Of a stretch of DNA of 64,000 nt, positions 44,218 to 57,180 are shown piece by piece (the first letter of the stretch is position 1; every line of letters begins with the position of its first letter). The position numbers and the translations under genes are program-made. Under the pieces are notes generated by a model. It saw nothing but the letters and a program-made list of their open reading frames with translations. It did not search any database and was not told the DNA's origin. Source of the DNA: Sisyra terminalis (Eukaryota; Arthropoda; Insecta; Neuroptera; Sisyridae); assembly GCA_958496175.1 (NCBI GenBank), contig OY292276.1:61517080-61581079 (forward strand), given 5' to 3'.

Positions 44218-47200
44218 AGTCTAAAATAAAAATTTTAACGTTTTATTAAATCAAATGTATTTTTATTACTATGTGAAATAAACAGCTAGATTTACTATTT
44301 ATATCGATCAATATTAATCAAAATAAATGAGTAAAAAAAGTGAGATTTATTATTAAGCTATATAAGTATGGTATTTAGTAATGAGAGATATTAATACTTT
44401 GTTAGTTTCACAACAATAAATGAAAATAAATATTATACTTGCATTAAGTTTGATTGATTGAGTATTAATACTGCATTTATTCTTTCAAACTCGAAAACTT
44501 TTATTTACTACTGACTATATTGTAAACAAATAGAAATCAAATTTCGCTCCAGAATAAATTCCGAGATAAAATTTAGTTCAGTTTCGTTTTATTTTGTTGT
44601 TCAAATGTTCCGAATACGAAATTCTATTACGTATATTATGTAAATATTGTAAAGATAAAGTTTCAAAATTTGAAAACATCAAATTTTGAATAATTATTTA
44701 ATTCAACAAAAAAATTATAATCAAGAATAGTGTTACAGAAGATGTATTTGTATGAAAAATCAAAACGTAAATTATCTAACACAGATTGATTTTAGTTTAA
44801 TAAAGTTGTGGGTATATTTTCCAAACAAATGTCTTGGAAAAGATTTCAAAAATTAAGGAAACTTGGAAGAAAACAAGCAAGGAAGTCTTAGATTAACTAA
44901 GAAAACATATTTGGAAGTGAAGTGGTCTTGAAAAACGTTTCGTAAATGAGCAAGCAGTCTAGAAATCGTAGAACAGGTAGAAGAAAACCTTCTCGAGATC
45001 GTAAGAAACTACACAGTAATATGTGCATAATTATGAACTCCTACAAACATTTTGACTTTTCAGTATCAAAAACTAAGATTTTCGGCTAATTTTTGATCAT
45101 TTGGGAAGCAATAAGGTCGTTAAAGGTGATGTTGGAACTGCTAGCAGTTCCCCACGATTGTATTCCATACGTCCATACCGGTTTTATTAGGCTTTATAGA
45201 TCATCAGATTACTGTTCTGGGACTGGCCCGAATCGCTTTTCAACATCTACTACAGCTTTTTTATTTTGACCTCCAGCTGTTGCCGTTTTGGGACTATCTG
45301 CCTACACCAGGTGAGGCATCTAAGTAGTTGTTCTTTATAAGCTCTCCAATTTGAAAGTATATGAATCAAATATTTTCATGCGGTTAATACATGCTGATCG
45401 CCACATTCAAATACAGCTTCATTTTTTGACGAATCTTTGAAAAAAATAATTCAAAATAATCGAGGCATGTTAAACTTAACAAGAATAAATCAATTTTTCC
45501 AATTTTAAGATAATTTATGAGTTGGAAAACTTCAGAGACAAAAGATTCGATTTAGCACTGGGTTCAATCAAATAATGGCAAATTATCAGGGAAAAATCTA
45601 TTTGATTTAACTGCTAAAAGTTTTACGTACGTTTGGATACAATTTCTAGCAAGATTTATCAAAAATCTGTTGGTAAATTTATGTATGGCGGCACCAGGTT
45701 GGGTAACAGAAATTTTTATTCTTCATAATCCGACCAGCAAAAAAAATTAATCTAAACGTGCTTGTTTTAAGAAAATTGTTTTGTTACACCAAAGAACAAA
45801 GTTTTAACGTCGTTTTTAATTAAAATCCATCAAGATTTTTCAAAATATGAAGCTGTACTCTTTCATATCGGATATGAATGTTTTAACCAAAGAAATTTCA
45901 GACCTGAATTAATTTTTCAATTACCAATCAGCTAAAAGTAAAGTCTTAAGAAGATAAATTATTCAAATAGTTTTTTCTATACTTGCGTTTTGTAAATCGT
46001 AAAGCACTTAAAGTTTCCGATGAAATATTTCCAAACGGCTAATGCTAATAATTACAATAAATTGATTGTTGTTTAAATTTTTAAATGTCAGTTGATTGTT
46101 GACGAATTCAATGTTTTTTTTTCGTATTTTAATTTTAATAATAAGCTCATTATTGAAAAGTTTTAAAATAACGTTACCTCAAAAATGTAAACGATCAAAT
46201 TTTCCAAACACTTTGAAATTATTAATTCCGTTCACATAACGTGAACTAAAGAAGAATACTTATAATTTAATACACTAAATCATTTTATCTTTTTGATTTT
46301 AGCATCCTCAATGATAAGACTCCGACCAGATTCAATACAGTACAAAGAGTCAATGCATACGACTTCCTCATATCTATTCAAATTCTATTTTTAATTCGAA
46401 ACACAGCAGTTGGGTGTATCAACATTAAAACATAACTGCACAAATAGCACACAAAACTATCACGTAGTGTGGACTACCATAATTGCCATTGAAAAGTGGT
46501 AAAATTAAAATATTTATTCTCTAATATTGTCGATAAGTTCAAGGTTCGATTGAATGCAGAAAAGCCATGAATTCTTACCCGAAAGTGATTTTACTTGCGA
46601 AACGTAGGAGTGACTGGAGAGACAATTAAAAAAAAAAAACGCAAACAGATTGAATTTCCGATAAGTTTTTAAAATTTTAATGACTTAATATTGTGAAAAA
46701 ACTTGTTTAAGTTCACGTAATCAAATTTAAATTATGCAGTTGGGTCTCGAATTTTTTGCTACGATTGTTGCACTTGCTTGTTATAGTGAATTTGTTTGGC
46801 AAATCGTTGCGATACTTATAGCCTGTGTTTTATTCGGTTTTGTCGTTGATTTACTAGAAGAAGTGGATGGGAGAGTTCATTGCCATTATTTTCGGGTTAG
46901 AAATTACGGCTTTTGCTCGTTATACTTACCACCAACTGTGTGTGTGTGTTTTTTTATTGTATAATTATCACGCACATAATAAATATAATTACAATGCAAA
47001 ATTTACATTTGAAAACTTTAGATGCAACGTTTTCATTTTGTAAGACTTGGGAATTTATAGCGACTTTATTAAATACTCTACTTACAATCATGAGAATTCG
47101 GTTAGAGTTGATTGAAATGATGAGAAAGATTAGAATCAGTTGTTAAATATACTTTTTTTTTTAATTGATAATTCTATACATAATCGTAAATAATACAAAC

Positions 47201-47241
47201 TTTAATTGGTTACACGAAGTTACTGGAAAGAAAAATATGTT
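44218..47241. other. intergenic region between hexosaminidase and homeobox genes
   Basis: Mostly AT-rich sequence plus a LINE remnant near 45120-45205, listed separately. A 76-codon frame at 46734-46964 starts with a hydrophobic segment (IVALACYSEFVWQIVAILIA) but has no family or splice partner that I recognise, so I do not call it a gene. Confidence 0.4.
45118..45205 (-). mobile_element. Jockey-type LINE remnant
   Basis: On the minus strand this short stretch reads SLIKPVWTYGIQSWGTASSS, the conserved C-terminal motif of Jockey-superfamily reverse-transcriptase proteins. The flanking sequence is too decayed to extend it. Confidence 0.7.
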
Positions 47242-48050
47242 TCAGTCATGACGATCTGCGGTGAGATCTTTCGCGATAAACGAGGAATGGATTGAATGGT
47301 GGATTGGACGTGGTGAGGATAGCATGAGCTGCTGTTCTCCAGGATCAATTTCCGGTGAACTAACTGGAGTTGACGTGGTGGTAGTCGCTGGCGACGACGA
47401 ACCGTTTCTGTTGTTGTTGTAGTGATGTGACCGCACCGAAAGGTCCATCGAGTGGTGTGTGTCGTTCGTAGATGTTGTCAAAGCCAGAGGTGGCGAATTG
47501 CATTCACAATTGTTGGGAGGATGATTGGTCGCTGCTGGATACGCCGACGGTGGCAAACCAGGTGAAACACTTCCACTACGTCCCGTGTCAATCACTGGAC
47601 TACCCAGTTGAGTGTTTCCATCGGAACTACCGTTACGATTTGACGATAGTAATAGCGGCGGAGCCGCCAAACCAAGACATCGCATTCGCCACGCATCCTG
47701 GAGCAATTGCAGCCTCGCTTGTTTCCTCCATTTCGCCCGTCGATTTTGAAACCAAACCTTTACAATAAAAAAAAAAAACACTCAACCACAAATTCACACT
47801 AAAAAAAATAAAACCACCACAAATTCCTTGCAAAAACAATTACCTGAACACGTGCTTCGGACAGACTAATTCGTAGGGCGACTTCCTCGCGCAAAAACAC
47901 GTCTGGATAGTGTGTCTTTTGAAACAACGACTCCAACTCTTGCAATTGTTGCGGCGTGAACGTTGTCCGATTGCGGCGTTGGCGACGTCGTCCAAACATA
48001 TATTCCGTGAGTAAATCACCCGGCAACGGAGACAAAAATGGACCAGCCAT
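47242..48050 (-). CDS. paired-class (Q50) homeobox transcription factor
   Basis: Two exons on the minus strand, 48050-47844 and 47757-47242, encode 240 residues. The homeodomain covers residues 24-83: [20 protein letters not shown], then [18 protein letters not shown], then [19 protein letters not shown]. Position 50 is Gln. The intron falls exactly between homeodomain codons 46 and 47, the usual site in paired-class genes. No paired domain or octapeptide precedes it. Right after the homeodomain comes [20 protein letters not shown], then a Ser/Asn/Pro-rich tail. The helix 1-2 sequence is close to Drgx/Prrx/Alx-type genes. From memory it also resembles Drosophila CG11294, but I am not sure enough to name it. 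Further 5' exons cannot be excluded. Confidence 0.9.
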
Positions 48051-49996
48051 TGTCCGAAAACTAAATTCACGATTCCTGTTTCAAATTCCTGCTTCAGGAT
48101 AACCGGTGCACGTAAAAAGTGTTCCTCAAAGTCCCTGACACGACTGACAGTTTCAAGCACGCGACCATCCTATTCAAGCATCCAGACGCCGCCTTCTCCC
48201 GTTATCCTGATTGGTACTAGGGCGGTCCCGATTCAATTCCTGCAGGCGCATGTTTTTCATCCCTATACAAGGAGGAGATACGGGAAAACGACAAACCAAA
48301 AAAAAAAAAAAGGAAAACAACGAATTTCTACACTGTTTACCACATTTGCGAAATTTAATAAAAAAATGTAATTATACAAAGGCAAAATTCAATTTAAAGT
48401 TGTAAGAATTAAATTATTTTTAAAATAGTTTTTTTTTTTAATTAATTTTTTTTTTGCAGAAAGGGAAGAAATGAGGAAGACATCGCAGAGGGATGCAGCC
48501 GGTTGTATTGTTCAGGTGAATTTGAGTGTATTAGCATTACGCACTAATGCCTTGCAATGTTTTCTTTCGTTCCGCAAGGCTGGGATGTATGGGATATGGA
48601 CTCCCAAGTCCCCCGTTCCCGTCTAACCAACCCCGTTAGCATGGAGACAACAATAACAAAATGTACACAAGTTCGAGATGAGAAAATATCCTCAACAATC
48701 ATAATAATAAACATAATGTTAATGATAATAGTGCAAGGTGTTGAAATCTATTCAGTTTCTCTGCTGGACCAGCAGAGATGAATGCACTACCATGCATGTA
48801 TTATTTCTTTTTTTTTTCCCTCTTCACATTTACACTTTTACATGATTCGAATAACACCTCAATGCAATTTCCAGATAACTACCATATAACGCTTGCAGCT
48901 CGAGATATCTTCAATTAAAACGGGGAACACATTTAATTTTCTCGATGCATATGGTGAAGAGGTTTCAAATGCATCCCAATAATGCATTTGGTAATTTGAT
49001 CAAGTAAAGCGATAACGTTTTGTGTATAGTGGCCCATTGAATAACGTAAGAACTTACAATCATCATTAGTCCTCAACAGCACCGGGGGACAACAATCTGA
49101 GCTTGATCGTTTCTAAATCTAAAAGTTATCGTTTCACAATTAATACCAAAACTGTTTCATTTAAATTACAATACAAACAACAAGAACATATCGAATAAAA
49201 ACACATTTTAATTATGAAAAAAGTACCAAATCAATTTTTCAAATTAAAATATTTCCATAATTAAAAAAAAGCTCGAACAAAGCTCCGTCTAAATTAATCT
49301 CATTCTCTCGTTGTTTGAAGACAGAGAAGAAAAAAAAATTAAACAACTCCAAACTATGAAATTATATGCAAGGAGGACAGAGAACGGCGAAAAAGAGGAC
49401 GAGAGTGTAACACAAAAAATGTTGATGCTGATGATGATGATGACGATTTTTTATTATTATTATTACAAAGGCAAACGGGAGAACAATAATTGTGTTGTCA
49501 ACGTAATAATGCGAGAACAACACACACACATATACACGTGGAGGCACTGCCATGGAACAGGGGGAACGAAGGAAAAATTTGTCCGGGATGATGAATACAA
49601 TGAGATGTCATAATACCCGTTTTACTAATTAATAAAAATAGGAGAAAAATGAAAGCTCTGCAGATGGAGTGGGTGTGGATGATTATATATTTTAGTGAAT
49701 CAAAAAGATTTTGCTTTAAAAAATAATTGATAATTTAAATTGAATGAACCTTTTCATAAGGGTCTAAGGCTTTTTGTTTCACCAAAATTATATCGTTAAT
49801 TAAATTATTGACAGCAAAAAAAATAAAGTTACTTAATCTAAGGACTGTTTCACTCTTTTACGTTATGCGACCGGTAATATCGTAAAAGTGTGAAATAATC
49901 TTAACACTGATAAATTATCCTTATAAATCATATAAGAAGTACAAAACTTTACTGATTGTTTTTCACGACAAAAAATTGATTTTTTATAAAATTTTG
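48051..49996. other. upstream flank of the homeobox gene
   Basis: No gene found. A GC-richer patch at about 48120-48280 probably belongs to the 5' UTR/promoter. Low-complexity stretches include a gatgatgatg run near 49426-49444 and acacacaca near 49518. The octamer-like atgcatatgg and two further aatgcat sites cluster at about 48945-48995. A regulatory role is possible but unproven. Confidence 0.4.
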
Positions 49997-50216
49997 GGCT
50001 AATGTGTGCTTTAGCACACACACAATCTGGCAATGTTGCATTTTCGACTTTGTTTTTGAATTTAATTCGCGATTAAATCGGTCCATAATGAAAATTTAGC
50101 CACAAAAGAGAGAATAATACTATATTAGAATTAAATCAGCAAAAGTATCGCGAATTTAATTAAAAACAAACTCGAAAATGCAACATTGCCAGATTGTGGG
50201 TGTGCTAAAGTACACT
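49997..50216. repeat. short foldback element
   Basis: gtgctttagcacac ... caatctggcaatgttgcatt at the left is repeated inverted at the right as aatgcaacattgccagattg ... gtgtgctaaag. Arms are about 75 bp around a 65-70 bp centre, ending only about 40 bp before the FB-A copy 2. Confidence 0.78.
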
Positions 50217-50254
50217 TGGGCTAAATTTCGTACTTTTTCATGGTATCTTTATTA

Positions 50255-51266
50255 GGGTGATTTTTTTTTTGACTTTTTTTGGTCCCATCGTGAAATTTTG
50301 TTGGAAATACCAAAAAAAAAATCCCTGAAAGTTTGAGCCTTTAATATTAATTTTAAGTCCTCGACCAAGACGTGTAAAGATTTCCCATTGAAAATACACG
50401 GAAACTCTGATTTTTTATTTTTAAATTTCTATATCTCAGCGGCATTTCATGGGATCGCTTTTACCGACGGTGGTTTTTTTTCAGAATTAAACGCTCTACA
50501 AAAGTGCCCATTGCGACAAAGTTGTAACTCACACCGGTGAGGTAGTACGGGCCACTGAACCTGATTTTTCCATAAAATTCGCGGTTTTTTTTGCATTTAT
50601 CTCGTAAATAACAAGAGCTACGGAAAAATTGTAAATAAAAAATTTGTAGAGAATTTGATTTCCTACAAAAAAGGTCCTGTAGACCAAATCGCGAAGATCA
50701 ATATTAAACGAGATATTAAGCCTTGAATTGATTTTTCTGTGAAATTTTTGCCGATAATTGACTTATAAATTGATATAAGAAAATATATTGATATAAACTT
50801 AATATCTCGTTTAATATTGATTTTAGCGATTTGGTCTACAAGACCTTTTTTGTAGGAAATCAAATTCTCTACATGTTTTTTATTTATAACTTTTCCGTAG
50901 CTCTTGTTATTTACGAGATAAAAGCAAAAGAAAAATGAGAATTTTATGGAAAAATCAGGTTCAGTGGCCCGTACTACCTCACCGGTGTGAGTTACGACTT
51001 TGTCGCAATGGGCACTTTTGTAGAGCGTTTAATTCTGAGAAAAAACCATCTTCGGTAAAAGCGATCCCATGAAATTCCGCTGAGACATAGAAATTTAAAA
51101 ATAAAAAATCAGAGTTTCCGTGTATTTTCAATGGGAAATCTTTACACGTCTTGGTCGAGGACTTAAAATTAATATTGAGGGCTCAAACTTTCAGAGAATT
51201 TTTTTTTTTGGTATTTCCAACAAAATTTCACGATGGGACCAAAAAAAGTCAAAAAAAAAATCACCC
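50255..51266. repeat. 1-kb foldback element, copy 2 (family FB-A)
   Basis: Begins gggtgatttttt and ends aatcaccc, flanked by TA at 50253-50254 and 51267-51268. It is 1012 bp and nearly identical to 735-1760. The central unique part is reversed relative to copy 1, so the two insertions lie in opposite orientation. No coding capacity. Confidence 0.88.
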
Positions 51267-51904
51267 TAATCTTTATAGCATTGAATAAGTAAGGAATGAA
51301 AATTTCGAGTTTGAATCTCAATTTTTTTTTTCTACTCCTACTGTTTCTTTCTTAATTCCCTCCTGATTTTTGTTTTTAAATAGCATCCTTCCACCTACTC
51401 CAGGTCAAATTCTGTAGAAGAAAGATTTGCGTAAGCTCTTTGATAAGACAGCATTGCGATTAATTGAGCTTTCCGGAATTTACCTAAAACTCAATTTAAT
51501 TAAAAATTTGTTGATTTTTGTTGATCACCCATACCTAAGTTTAGTCCTTCACATGATTATATAATCTCCATACGTTTTGATTGGGCTAAATTCGTGAATC
51601 AATGTGTGGAACCATCCAAGTTTTTATCATAAGAATTCATCAATTCCATCTGAAATAATATTTGATATAAACATTTTTCAAACTAAATTACAATCATAGG
51701 CTTTTTATGGCACAAATTCATTATTTTTTTTTTGGGTACGAACTTCACTTCAACAATTAAAGTTCGATAAAACAGATTAAAATCAATTTATAGGTACACA
51801 AGCTTCGGTAATTACCTTATTTTCCATTCAGAGGTATGAAAAAAGTTCTTGCTACGCCTCTGAAGTCATTATATAGTTTTAAAAAGGCAATTTTTCCTAA
51901 TTAA

Positions 51905-52780
51905 TTGGGGAAAAAAATTTAATTAAATCGGTGATTTGAATGCACGTTAGCGAGAAACTTTTTTTCAGGCCCTTTTATTCACCAAATATTATTCAATTCT
52001 TATAAAATTTTCTACAAATCCATAGAATTAACCATAAAATAACTTATTATAAAGACTTACGTGAAAAATTTTAAATTAATTACGAAAAAAAAATCAATCA
52101 AATTTGTGGTTCAATCCTTCGCATGGTGGAACATTCTTTCAAATGATTTTTTTCCTAAAAAAAATACGAATTTTAGCAAAATGTTTACACAAATCATTAG
52201 AATAATGTCTAAATTACTTGTTAATGAAGTTTTTATGTCAAAATTATTAAATTGAATACGAAAAAAAAATCAACAAAATTAGTGATTCAATCCCTTGCCA
52301 TGTGGAACATTTTTTCATCGCTATTTTTATTAAACTTTTACCAATTTTCCTCAAATTTTTGCACAGATCTATTGAAATATGTTCGAATTAATCGGCAATA
52401 AAGTTTTTAAGCCAAGTTTTTTACCGTACATTAAGAAAAAAAATCGTTTCTTTCGTGCGTCAAATCCCCGTGATGGCGAAATTATTTGTCAAAGCGTTTT
52501 TTCATGAAAAACTTGTCGATTTCTCTTAAATTTTGACACAGATTTATAGTAAAATATTGGAATTACTTGGCAATACAGGTTTTTAGTGGAAATTTACAGA
52601 TTTATCTAGAAAAAAAAATCAATAAAGTTTGTGGTTCAATCCCCATATCGGGGACCGCATTTTTGTTTTTACATTCTTTCATGAAAAAACTCTCAATCTC
52701 ACCTCAAATTTTTCATAAACCGATAGAAAAATCATCCAACTAAACGGTTGTAATGTTTCTAGAGTTCAATTTTGTAATGA
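51905..52780. repeat. diverged tandem array, period about 175 bp
   Basis: An A-run followed by a tcaat-rich block recurs at about 51908, 52083, 52260, 52434 and 52606 (spacings 172-177). Each unit also has a caaatttt-cacagat-tat block and a conserved gtggttcaat or gtgattcaat segment. At least five units are present, strongly diverged. No gene overlaps. Confidence 0.72.
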
Positions 52781-55700
52781 TTTGTAGAAAATTGGTATTT
52801 AAATCATAAAATAAAAATCTGCGTAATAATCTCCATAAGCTCAGCATGAGCCCATGTTTTTCAGTACATGCCCAATATTATGGTTCATTGGAGTTGAAAT
52901 AATATGCTGTACCAATAATAAATTAATCCTAATTCAACAATTTCGGCTCATCTTCAAGTAGTTGGATACAAATTACTTAATTAATTAACATTAAATTTTG
53001 ACATAACAACTTCTAAAACAATTGAATATCAAGCTTCAATTTCAAGTCAATACGCATGCGCATTTGAAATTAGTAGCAGGAGGCAATTTCAAATTTAAAT
53101 TGAATTTGAATAAAAATAGAGAAAAATATTTTATTCTAAAAGTTTATTTATTGTTCTTACTAATTTCAATGAAATAGAAATGCCTTAATTATATTTATGT
53201 TTTGTAATCTTATGAAGTACTGAATTTACAAAGTAATGAAATTATTTTTTTAGTGTAAAAATAAAATAGATAAGTTTCTTTCAATTTTGTTACAATAATT
53301 CGTTCAATAATTTTATAAAATTATTCAAATGATTATGTTGCACGTTTTGACTTGAACTGACGAGAAAAACTTATTTTTTGTCAGAATAAATTAAATAAAG
53401 GAAGAGATTTTGACAAAAAGAAAAAGTTCAATTTATTCTTCACAATCTTTTTGGGCGTTTTTAACGATCCCTAGGTCTACAAAAATTTAAGAAACCTATA
53501 AAATTATCCAGGTTATTTAGTAAAGGGTTTGAATATAATTCCTGATTCTACAATAGCTTACAAGGGGTCTAAATTAACTGGATTGATATACCAACGTGAT
53601 TATTTGATTTCAAGGGCTTAATCGAAGTTGAAGTTGGCAAATTTTTTTTCCAAAGATAGATATATCTTATTTTCAAAGGTAAGTAAGGGAAGAAACACAT
53701 TTGAGCATCAAATTCGCAATCTTTTATAAGCTTTCTGGTTACTCAAATGATGCATGATTTCAGCCTCAATTTTAAGCATTTATCTATGAGATTTAGTCAA
53801 AAATGTTCCTAGGACTTTCCACATTAGCCAAATAGAACTTTTTTTCCAAACCCAATTGCTTTTAGTTAATTTTTTTCAAGTCAATGGAACGTAAAAGACA
53901 AAACTTTCGATGGGAAAAACTAGCCATACGCCATGCGTTATTTTGGTCTCATTTTTTAGTGAATCTTAATAAAATTTATTTCGAAATAAGTTTCAAACTG
54001 TTGTCAGCAAAATATAAAAGGTTCTTCTTACAGAATTCACCTTTATTTTATATTATTCAGCACTAAGTTGAGCCTCTTCTCTTAAAATCGCTTAAAAAAT
54101 AATTAAAATTTGTTTATTTAAAAAAAAAACGTTATTATAATGAAATCAAAAGTATGGAATGAATTTAAATATATTTTATCATGATATATCACATAAGATT
54201 TTTATTTGTCACAAATAATTTTATCAAATAAAGTAATTTCAAATTAATAATTAAATTAGTGTAATAAATAGTAATAAAAGGCCAATTTGAATTTTGAATT
54301 TACCAACTATTTCAATTTTTAAATCTACCTTACCGGCTTTTTTAAACAAACTAATCGAACCCCCAAATATTTTTTGTAAAAAAATTAAAAAATATAAAAT
54401 TTTTCTTATGAATTTCCCATATTAATGTTTTAAAATTCACTTTAATAATTTAACTGTTGATTTCCACCAAAAATTTCTTTAATCTCAAAATCAAAAAAGG
54501 AAATTTTAAATTTAAATCCAAACAGTGATTGTTACTAGACCAAAAAAAAAAAAAAGAACATCCCAACCGACAGACATATTGGAATTTAATTCATTTCAAC
54601 TTAAGTAAATTTGTGCTCTGATTGTAACCCAAATTAATAAGGTTTTTTATCGTTCAAATTATATTTTTTTTGCGTTTATGTGAAATTTGTTGGTACTTAA
54701 ACAACTAGGAATCATTAAATCGAAGTTGCATCGATAAATTGTTGGAGAAAATCGATCGAAAAATGATACAGGTTAGAATCGCCACCGTAACTTATTGCGG
54801 TATTTTTTCAATTTTTAAATCTTTTATTTGCCTTGTTTTATGGCTATAAAGCATTAATAAACTTTGATGAAATAAAATAACATAATTTGTGAAGTGCAAA
54901 TGTTATTATAATCATTTTTTGGGAGTTTTTAGCTTTCATATATGGAACAACAATTGGAGGAGATTTCTGGTGGGAGAAAACCGCAGAAGCTGTGTTGTAC
55001 CCTGTACCAAATCTTTGCTCAACAAATCCAATTAACTTTGTGTGGATACTTAATGGAAATATTGACAAGATTGTTGACCAAATGCTTTCAAGCATCAAAT
55101 AGCCGACGATATTTATTTGCGCCCCAAACTCTCCGATTTCACAACACACCCGAAATCCCTCCTCCCCCCCGTTCCAAAATTGTCTCATCTCTATTCAATG
55201 TTGATAACGTAATCATATAATAGACTGATGAAAAGGGTGGATTCATTCAAGGGTGGATATCAGAGTGTAGAGCATGTAATAATAATCAACTATCAAAATC
55301 ACAACCCTTAACGCACATCAATAGCGCCCCGATGGGGGGCCCTTTCATTATTTACATTTGGCACGTCTTCATGATCAACCCCTTAATACGATGACTTTTA
55401 TTATTATGATTATTTCATTGCTAAACGGCTATTAATTTATGAGGGATTGTATTTAGAAATAATTATTATCATTTAACATTGACTATTGGGAAAACAATTC
55501 GGATAGAATGGTTTAATAGGGGGGGAGGGGAATTGATTTGGTTTTAGAAATTAATTATGATATTGCAAGGGATTGATTATAGTAGGCAATCGTCGGCATA
55601 ATTTTTATATTGTTGTAATATTCATTTAGGGGTTGAAAATTTTGTTAAGAACTTGGACAAAATTCAAAATTATGTTCTTTGTCGTTAGGTAGTATTTCTT

Positions 55701-57180
55701 TGATAAGGTCTTCAGAACAGAATAAAACTTTCTAGTTTTTTTTTTTTTTTTGCAAAAAAATGCACATTTCAACGAAGAGGGTGGTATATATGGGCACAGA
55801 GTGACAATATCGCGTTTCCCCTTTAATTTAGAAATTCGTATTTTCATTATGCATGATATTAATAACTTTTGTGGCCTGAGGTATAAAAGTTAAAAATATT
55901 CAATTTTTTAGATTTCGAATCAATTATTCTATCCTAAAGTTGATTTGGAAGAAGTCACCCTCCACCCTCCATGAAAATTTTTTTATTGTACCTATGTAAG
56001 GTAATGTCTTTTCTTGTTTTTCATGAGGTACTATTTGAGATACTATTTCATTTATTTTTTCAGATAAATATGTGAAACTTTTATCAAAGCTGTGCGGACG
56101 GAGGTCAATTTTTTGTTTCCGATCATCGAAGCCCAACTTGTAAAATTCTTCTAGTTGTGATGATCTATGAAGAGGTCAGTGGAAATTTGTTAACAGTAGC
56201 CACTATTGAAACTCCTTATTAAGTGACGTCACTTATATACACTGCAAAACTATTATCCTATTATTAAATAATTTTTTTCTCCATTTATCATTGGCTTATG
56301 AAACTGTAGGCTAACTAAACAAGAGCCTAAGAATCGATCTATGGATCGAAAGAATTTTTCGAAATTTGACTTTGTGTGACGTCACAAAATTCAAATTTTT
56401 TCACACTTACTGCGTTATAATTTTCTTTTAAAAGTAAAATGACTCCCCCCGACCATCATTCGTTAATGTATCGACAATGTATTTAATGTTGACCCCTATT
56501 AGTTACTCTTAATTCCTCAATCATTTGCTCTGTGTGATTTTATAAGTGTTAATACAAATGGTCAGTGTAAATGGAAATTAGACCAAAGAAATAAATGGAT
56601 AAATGATAGAAGAAGATAGAAGTAAGTATCCTTTATCTTTATTATCAATGTGATCTTGAAAATAGAAGACAATAAATGTGATAGCAAGAAGAACAACTAA
56701 ATGAGAAAAAGGCATGGAAAAAAATAAGGGAATCCAAGAAAATGGAAGAATAAGAGTTGGAAGAATGGTATAGTTATTTTGTCTTGAAAGATTTTTATGG
56801 AGCAGGCAGCGTTCGAAAGAAGTATATTACCAAAGAAGAGGCTGAACTTCGATGTACACTCTATAAAAAAAAAGGTATAGAAATTTACCTATTTATTTTC
56901 AAGTGGATTAATTATTTTTAATTTTTTAAGGAGAAAACGAAATTGCAACCACAAATCGTTGGAAAGATAATTTCAAATATGTGGAAATCTTCCTCTTATC
57001 ATGTGGCAGAATGTTTCAAAAGACTTGGTGACTTAAATCTTTGAAATCACCTGGCTTTTGAGTTAAAATTGGATCAAAACCTAAATATTAATGTAAGGAC
57101 GACCGAATTGCTTTTTTGGAGGTATGTTTTTTTGATTGTGCTAATATCAATCGTGTCATATTGATTTTGTTTTATATTTT
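52781..57180. other. long non-coding stretch
   Basis: About 4.4 kb with no supportable gene. A 114-codon minus-strand frame at 54844-55188 and one at 55924-56136 lack recognisable motifs. Near 52930-52960 the minus strand reads ttgaagatgagccgaaattg, similar to the Penelope-type terminal-repeat core. At about 55285-55470 there is a less AT-biased patch with several TAAT and ATTA sites, a possible regulatory element. Confidence 0.4.

Noticed and set aside
46734..46964. 76-codon hydrophobic frame as a membrane peptide gene
   Set aside because: Nothing beyond hydrophobicity supports it. No family, splice partner or codon signal is visible, and such frames arise by chance in AT-rich DNA.
52110..52660. 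ggttcaatcc segments as tRNA genes
   Set aside because: The B-box-like sequence recurs in the tandem units, but no acceptor stem, D-arm or anticodon arm can be formed around it.
54844..55188. 114-codon minus-strand frame as a gene
   Set aside because: No recognisable motif, no splice context and poly-C/G-driven composition at one end. I cannot support it.
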